From Croceicoccus sediminis (lineage in GTDB: Bacteria; Pseudomonadota; Alphaproteobacteria; Sphingomonadales; Sphingomonadaceae): a stretch of 64,000 bases of DNA. The position numbers were made by a program, and so were the translations under genes. Below are positions 59,688 through 64,000 of the stretch, piece by piece (positions within the stretch are counted from its first letter, which is position 1; each line of letters begins with the position of its first letter). Where the stretch lies: positions 124,001 through 188,000 of the forward strand of contig NZ_SUNC01000001.1 in NCBI RefSeq assembly GCF_007570835.1, in the 5' to 3' direction. The notes beneath the pieces were generated by a model. It worked only from the letters and a program-made list of their open reading frames with translations, was not told the DNA's origin and did no database searches.

Positions 59688-60677
59688 GTGGCGTGTTTCC
59701 GTCAGGTTGCCGTCGGCGTAGCCGCCATGCTGACGGCGCTGGCCGCGCCGGTCGGTGCGCAATCGGGGCAGTCGGGTTCGGATTCTGAAGGCATATGGAT
59801 CACTTTGGGCACTGCCGGGGGGCCGGTTACGAACCCCCGGCGCTCCCAACCGGCGAACCTGCTTCGGTTTGGCGGCAAGGATTATCTTGTCGATGTCGGT
59901 GATGGAACGGCGGGTCAGATCAGCCGGGTCGGCGTGCAGAGCAAGATGGTCGATGCCGTCTTCATATCGCATCTTCATTTCGATCATACCGGCGGGCTGG
60001 CTGCGCTCCTCGGCCTTCGGTTCCAGACCAGCAGCCGCGATCCGCTCACCATATACGGGCCTCCGGGCACGGGTGAGATGGTCGACGGGTTGCTTGCCTC
60101 GATGGTGCCGGGCGCCACGGCCAATTACGGGGTTGCCGGGGCTCCTCCCGTCGATCACCGTGCGAACATAAAGGTCGTGGAACTACGCGGCGGTGACAGC
60201 GTGACGGTGGATGGCATGACCGTGACCGCAGCGTCCAATACTCATTACAGTTTTCCGCCCGGCAGCGATCTGGCACAGCGTTTTCAGGCACTCTCGTTCC
60301 GTTTCGACCTGCCCGGTCGCTCCATCGTCTATACCGGTGATACCGGGCCCAGCGATGCGGTGGTAAACCTTGCCAGAAATGCCGACCTGCTGGTGGCGGA
60401 GATGATGGACATTCCACTGACCATCGAACGCATGAGCAAGGCAAATCCCGGGATGCCGGAACCGATGCTGAAGTCCATGCAAACCCATCTCAGCGAACAT
60501 CACCTTTCACCCTCGGACGTGGGCGAACTGGCCCATGCCGCGGGTGTCGGATCGGTGGTCGTGACCCATTTTTCGGGCTGGGAAGCGGATGACCCGCGCC
60601 ATTTCGCTTATCTGCAGGGCATTGGCGCGGTCTACGATGGCCCATTCGTCATCGCCAGCGACATGGACGCGTTCTGA
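59688..60677 (+). CDS. Secreted metallo-beta-lactamase-fold hydrolase
   Basis: The protein has 329 residues from a GTG at 59688, two bases after the receptor stop. A signal peptide (about 1-24, ending PVGAQ) directs it to the periplasm. The MBL zinc motif is HLHFDH (95-100), with further ligands in SNTHYSF, YTGDTGPSD and VVTHFSG. It is close in layout to arylsulfatase-/RNase Z-like MBL hydrolases. In the context of the receptor it may hydrolyse an imported ester, sulfate or lactone before entry. Substrate unknown. Confidence 0.85.
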   Translation: MACFRQVAVGVAAMLTALAAPVGAQSGQSGSDSEGIWITLGTAGGPVTNPRRSQPANLLRFGGKDYLVDVGDGTAGQISRVGVQSKMVDAVFISHLHFDHTGGLAALLGLRFQTSSRDPLTIYGPPGTGEMVDGLLASMVPGATANYGVAGAPPVDHRANIKVVELRGGDSVTVDGMTVTAASNTHYSFPPGSDLAQRFQALSFRFDLPGRSIVYTGDTGPSDAVVNLARNADLLVAEMMDIPLTIERMSKANPGMPEPMLKSMQTHLSEHHLSPSDVGELAHAAGVGSVVVTHFSGWEADDPRHFAYLQGIGAVYDGPFVIASDMDAF

Positions 60678-60681
60678 TGGA

Positions 60682-61581
60682 TTAGCTGCGCGAAGATAGT
60701 TCCCTGATCTTTTCCCTCAACCACATGAGGCCCGGATCGGCTTCGCGCGTGGCGTGAAACTGCATCATTTCGCGCATCGGCGGTATGGGGAAAGGCGTGG
60801 GCAGCACTTTGAGCGGCAGGCGCTTTGCCATGTAGTGCGCCAGCCTTTCGTGCATGACGCATAGCCGCATCGTGCCGGGGACGAGGAACGGGGCCTGGAT
60901 GAAGGAGGGCACGCGCACTTCGATCCGCCTTTCCACGCCGTTGCGCTCGAACCATTCCTCGGCAAAGGTGTGCTTTCGCGCCACGCTCACGCCAACGTGG
61001 CCGGAATTGGTGAAGGTAGAGCGGCTCAGGCCATCGGTAACCATCGGATTGTCGGCGCAGGCGACAGTTACGTGCCTCTCCTCGAAAACCAGCTCGTAAG
61101 GGTGGTCGGGGTGAACGAAGACCTCGGGCGTGAGCATGAGGTCCAGATCGCCGTTGCCCAGCGCGACCTGCGATTCCGGTCCGGGAAGTTCGAACGCAAA
61201 GCGGATCGAGGGTGCTTCCTGCGCAAGGGAATTGATCAGCGGCGCGAACAGCACGGTTGAAATATAATCCGAGGCCGCGATCCGGAACCGGCGATCCGAC
61301 TGGCGCGGATCGAACCGGCCCTGGCGCGTGATGAGCGCGCGCAGTTCGGAAACCTTTTCGGAAATTTCACCCTGCATCGTCAGCGCGAAAGGGGTGGGGA
61401 TCATGCGCTTGCCATGCTGGGCAAGGATGTCGTCCTGAAAGCTTTCGCGCAGGCGTTTCAAAGACGCGCTCATCGCCGATTGGGTGACGTTCAGGCGATT
61501 GGCCGCCTTGGTGACGTTCTGCTCCTGCATCAGCACATCGAAGGCCACGAGGAGGTTCAGATCAAAGTTGTCGAGCCGCAT
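60682..61581 (-). CDS. LysR-family transcriptional regulator (NodD-like)
   Basis: The protein has 299 residues from the ATG at 61581, which gives the usual LysR start MRLDNFDLNLLVAFD; the frame is open to 61695. The HTH (about 18-60: NVTKAANRLNVTQSAMSASL) and the effector domain (about 90-290, FRIAASDYISTVLFAPL) are typical of the NodD/NahR branch, which senses aromatic compounds. It is divergent from the FAD monooxygenase by 113 bp and convergent with the MBL gene (4 bp apart). Confidence 0.9.
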   Translation of the reverse strand: MRLDNFDLNLLVAFDVLMQEQNVTKAANRLNVTQSAMSASLKRLRESFQDDILAQHGKRMIPTPFALTMQGEISEKVSELRALITRQGRFDPRQSDRRFRIAASDYISTVLFAPLINSLAQEAPSIRFAFELPGPESQVALGNGDLDLMLTPEVFVHPDHPYELVFEERHVTVACADNPMVTDGLSRSTFTNSGHVGVSVARKHTFAEEWFERNGVERRIEVRVPSFIQAPFLVPGTMRLCVMHERLAHYMAKRLPLKVLPTPFPIPPMREMMQFHATREADPGLMWLREKIRELSSRS

Positions 61582-61639
61582 GCTCCATCGATAGCGATGA
61601 TGATAAGTAAGCAAAAGAAAAAATTGGACTGATTTTGCG

Positions 61640-61663
61640 GTGAGTGAGACTGTCTCTCCACAC
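61640..61663 (+). promoter_or_regulatory. Palindrome in the LysR/monooxygenase intergenic region
   Basis: GAGAC (61646-61650) and GTCTC (61652-61656) form a perfect core around one base, and GTG (61640) and CAC (61661) extend the symmetry. It lies 32 bp before the monooxygenase start, in the position of a LysR activation or operator site. A second small repeat, ATCG-ATAG-CGAT, lies nearer the LysR start. Confidence 0.5.
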
Positions 61664-61694
61664 GCTCTTTGGAAGCGCGGGAGAGATTTTGACA

Positions 61695-62810
61695 ATGCAA
61701 AACCTGGAAGTCCTCGTCATCGGTGGCGGGATCGGCGGGCTGACCGCTGCGATCGCACTGCGCCGCGATGGCCACAACGTGACGGTGATCGAGAAAGATC
61801 CCAACTGGGCGGTCTATGGCGTCGGCATCATTCAGCAGGGCAATGTCCTGCGCGCGATGAACCAGCTGGGCCTGCTGGACGACTACATCAATGCATCGGT
61901 CGGCTTCGACACGGTCGCGGTCCACGCCCCCGACGGTACCGAAGTCGCGCGCGTGCCCAGTCCGCGCCTTGTCGAAGGTTATCCCGCCAATGTCGGCATC
62001 GGCCGGCCCGCGCTGCAAAAAGTGCTGGGCGACCGCACGATAGCCGCGGGCGCAGAAGTGCGCCTTGGCGTCACCGCGGACAGCATCGCGGACGACGGCG
62101 AAGGTGTCACGGTAGAGTTCTCCGACGGCACGACGGGCCGGTTCGATATCGTCGTCGGCGCGGACGGCGTCTATTCGGACACGCGCCAGAAGATCCTGCC
62201 CGATGCCGAAAAGCCGGAATATACCGGGCAGGCAGTCTGGCGTTACAACCTTCCGCGCCCGGACGATCTGGATGCGCTCCACGCCTATAACGGTCCGACC
62301 GGCGTTGGCCTCGTGCCGATGAGCCCGGACCTCATGTACATGTTCGTCACCACGCCGGAACCGGACAACCCCTGGTATGAGAAAACCGGCATCGCAAAGA
62401 CGATGCGGGAAAAGCTGGCGAATACCGCGCCGCAGTTGCAGGAAATGGCCGAAGGCATCACCGATGACGACGGGGTGGTCTATCGCCCCTTGGAAGCCAT
62501 GATGATTTATGGTCCTTGGAGCAGTGGCCGGGTCGTTCTGCTGGGTGATGCCGTCCACGCGACGACGCCGCATCTGGGGCAGGGCGCGGGCATGGCGATC
62601 GAGGACAGTATCGTTCTGGCCGAGGAACTGGCCAGGGCCGACACGCCCGAAGCGGCTTTCGAAGCCTATCGCGAGCGCCGGTTCGAACGCTGCCGCTATA
62701 TCGTCGAAAGCTCGCTGGCGATTTGCCACGGCCAGATCGGCAAGGGGCCCCCGGTCGACAATCACAAGGCAACCGCCGAAATGTTCAAGGTCGTGGCCGA
62801 GCCGATCTGA
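61695..62810 (+). CDS. FAD-dependent aromatic hydroxylase (PHBH/salicylate hydroxylase fold)
   Basis: The protein has 371 residues from the ATG at 61695 (GGGAGAG upstream; an ORF start at 61644 is less likely). The FAD-binding GGGIGG (10-15), the DG motif GADGVYSDTR (about 157-166) and the GD motif LLGDAVHATTPHLGQG (about 283-298) are intact. Class A flavin monooxygenases hydroxylate phenols or N-heteroaromatics with NAD(P)H. With the extradiol dioxygenase downstream it likely makes the catechol that is cleaved. Substrate not readable. Confidence 0.9.
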   Translation: MQNLEVLVIGGGIGGLTAAIALRRDGHNVTVIEKDPNWAVYGVGIIQQGNVLRAMNQLGLLDDYINASVGFDTVAVHAPDGTEVARVPSPRLVEGYPANVGIGRPALQKVLGDRTIAAGAEVRLGVTADSIADDGEGVTVEFSDGTTGRFDIVVGADGVYSDTRQKILPDAEKPEYTGQAVWRYNLPRPDDLDALHAYNGPTGVGLVPMSPDLMYMFVTTPEPDNPWYEKTGIAKTMREKLANTAPQLQEMAEGITDDDGVVYRPLEAMMIYGPWSSGRVVLLGDAVHATTPHLGQGAGMAIEDSIVLAEELARADTPEAAFEAYRERRFERCRYIVESSLAICHGQIGKGPPVDNHKATAEMFKVVAEPI

Positions 62811-62956
62811 GCGTCCGTGCCCAGCCGCTTTTACCGAGTGCAAAGCGAGCGGGTGGACCTTTCACCATGGGGATCACCGGCAGTGTAGCCCCAAAGAATT
62901 CATCGAAAACGCGCCTGCCGCATTTTCGAACAGCTGATGAAACAAGAGGAATTGCA

Positions 62957-63859
62957 ATGAGCCGAGTCACCGAGATCCGCTACGTCGGCTACGGCGTCCA
63001 GGACTTCGACAACGAGCGCAAGTTCTACGCCGACGACTGGGGCCTGGTCGAAGTCGAAGCCAATGACGACACCGCATGGTTCAAGACCCACGGTCATGAC
63101 GAACACCACGTGGTCCGCCTGCATCGCAGCGAAACCAACTGCGTCGAAGTGATCGCGCTCGCCGCAGACAGCCGTGAGGACGTGGACGCCCTGCAGGCGA
63201 AAGTCGAAGAGGCCGGGTGCAAGATCATCCACGCCGCGCGTGAACTCGACGCGCCGGGCGGCGGATACGGCTTCCGCTTCTTCAGCCCGGACGGGTTGCC
63301 CTTTGAAATCAGCGCCGACGTCAAGCGTCTCGACAAGCGGGCGATGGAGCGTTGGGAAGGCGTGCCGGTCAAGATCAGCCACATCGTACTGCATTCGCCC
63401 GATCATCACGCGCTGACCAAGTTCTTCACCGATGTCCTTGGCTTCAAGGTTTCGGACTGGCTTGGCGATTTCATGGTTTTCCTGCGCTGCAACGATGCGC
63501 ACCATCGCATCGCCCTGCTGCCCGGGCCGCCGTGCCTCAATCACGTTGCCTATGACGTGCTGAGCGTTGACGACATGATGCGGGGCGCCAGCCGCCTGCG
63601 CAAGCGCGGCACGGACCTGCGCTGGGGCCCCGGTCGCCACACGGCGGGGAACAATGCGTTTTCGTATTTCTGCACACCCGCGGGCTTTGCCGTCGAATAT
63701 ACGGCCGAGCTGGAGAACGTGGACTTCGAAACGCACGAACCCAAGGTGCACGAGCCGGGTCCGCAGATCATGGACCAGTGGGGCGTTGGAACCGGTGGGC
63801 CGCAGACGATGCCCAAGCCCGAGGCCGATCCCTGCCTTTTCCAGCCGGCGGGAGCGTAA
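62957..63859 (+). CDS. Type I extradiol (VOC) ring-cleavage dioxygenase
   Basis: The protein has 300 residues from the ATG at 62957 (AGAGGA upstream). Two VOC repeats are present: the N-terminal structural one (YVGYGVQDFDNERKFYADDW) and a C-terminal catalytic one with His142 (KISHIVLHSP), His196 (CLNHVAYD) and Glu247 (FAVEYTAE) as the Fe(II) facial triad. This matches two-domain dihydroxybiphenyl-type dioxygenases. It would cleave the catechol made by the upstream hydroxylase. The 146-bp gap upstream has no gene. Confidence 0.9.
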   Translation: MSRVTEIRYVGYGVQDFDNERKFYADDWGLVEVEANDDTAWFKTHGHDEHHVVRLHRSETNCVEVIALAADSREDVDALQAKVEEAGCKIIHAARELDAPGGGYGFRFFSPDGLPFEISADVKRLDKRAMERWEGVPVKISHIVLHSPDHHALTKFFTDVLGFKVSDWLGDFMVFLRCNDAHHRIALLPGPPCLNHVAYDVLSVDDMMRGASRLRKRGTDLRWGPGRHTAGNNAFSYFCTPAGFAVEYTAELENVDFETHEPKVHEPGPQIMDQWGVGTGGPQTMPKPEADPCLFQPAGA

Positions 63860-63862
63860 TCG

Positions 63863-64000
63863 ATGTCGCTCTATTCCCCCTTCAAGAACTACATCTGGAA
63901 CCTCTCGGTCGCCATCGCGATGGAGAGCGGCGGGCGCATCGGCGAGATCGTCGACATGTGCCAGCCGATCCTCGACGCTGCGGATAAAGGCGCGGATGCG
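63863..64000 (+). CDS. Start of a probable alpha/beta hydrolase (truncated by the window)
   Basis: Only 46 codons are visible, starting 3 bp after the dioxygenase. The N-terminus is NYIWNLSVAIAMESGGRIGE followed by IVDMCQPILDAA, which recalls FrsA-/DHPON-hydrolase-like alpha/beta hydrolases. The operon position after an extradiol dioxygenase fits a meta-cleavage product (C-C) hydrolase. The visible part has no catalytic residue, so the call is tentative. Confidence 0.4.
   Translation, partial: MSLYSPFKNYIWNLSVAIAMESGGRIGEIVDMCQPILDAADKGADA

Overview
The window looks like chromosome of an alphaproteobacterium of the Sphingomonadales (Novosphingobium, Sphingobium or a relative). The evidence is a protocatechuate 4,5-cleavage (lig) gene set very close to that of lignin-degrading sphingomonads, a large TonB-dependent receptor with a sphingomonad-style plug, and high GC with many GTG/TTG or overlapping starts. 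This is inferred from gene content; no rRNA or marker gene is present.

Layout. (1) 1-4488, minus strand: part of an F-type type IV secretion (conjugation) operon in the canonical order traA-L-E-K-B, dsbC-like, traV, running off the left edge. (2) 4489-5700: divergent control region with an HTH regulator and an AlpA-type regulator. (3) 5700-43967: a cargo or defence island, almost all on the plus strand. It holds an HTH-like hypothetical, a uracil-DNA-glycosylase-like protein, a HEPN protein, a 2565-residue helicase (cold-shock, DEDD-exonuclease, RecQ and UvrD modules), a remnant of an AAA+ ATPase, a WYL regulator heading an overlapping operon (AddB-like nuclease, AddA-like helicase-nuclease, DUF6361-like, PLD nuclease, SF2 helicase), three small nuclease or peptidase-like genes, a five-gene Hsp70/GrpE-like/AAA+/membrane/J-like operon, then NYN-LOTUS, GIY-YIG, PD-(D/E)XK and phosphatase-ADP-ribosylglycohydrolase genes. 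(4) 43968-46249: an IS110-family transposase, an S24-type repressor without its catalytic dyad, and a block resembling a tRNA 3' end that may be the element's right attachment site. (5) 46263-57000: a small membrane protein, then ligI-ligU-ligK (minus), ligR, and a plus-strand operon of DUF1932 dehydrogenase, ligJ, a VanA-like Rieske oxygenase, ligA, ligB, ligC and an aldo/keto reductase. (6) 57184-64000: TonB receptor, secreted metallo-beta-lactamase-fold protein, LysR regulator, FAD monooxygenase, type I extradiol dioxygenase and the start of a probable hydrolase, forming a second aromatic ring-cleavage module of unknown substrate.

How it works together. Regions 1-4 read as an integrative conjugative element or mobilised island whose cargo is nucleic-acid-processing (probably anti-phage) machinery. 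Regions 5-6 are catabolic: LigAB opens protocatechuate, LigC oxidises the semialdehyde, LigI opens the pyrone, LigU and LigJ isomerise and hydrate, and LigK cleaves to pyruvate and oxaloacetate. The Rieske enzyme could feed protocatechuate by O-demethylation.

The strongest candidates for undescribed biology are the chaperone-like operon at 33241-40055, the WYL/AddAB-like/DUF6361/PLD/helicase operon at 17902-30984, and the giant helicase at 9470-17167.
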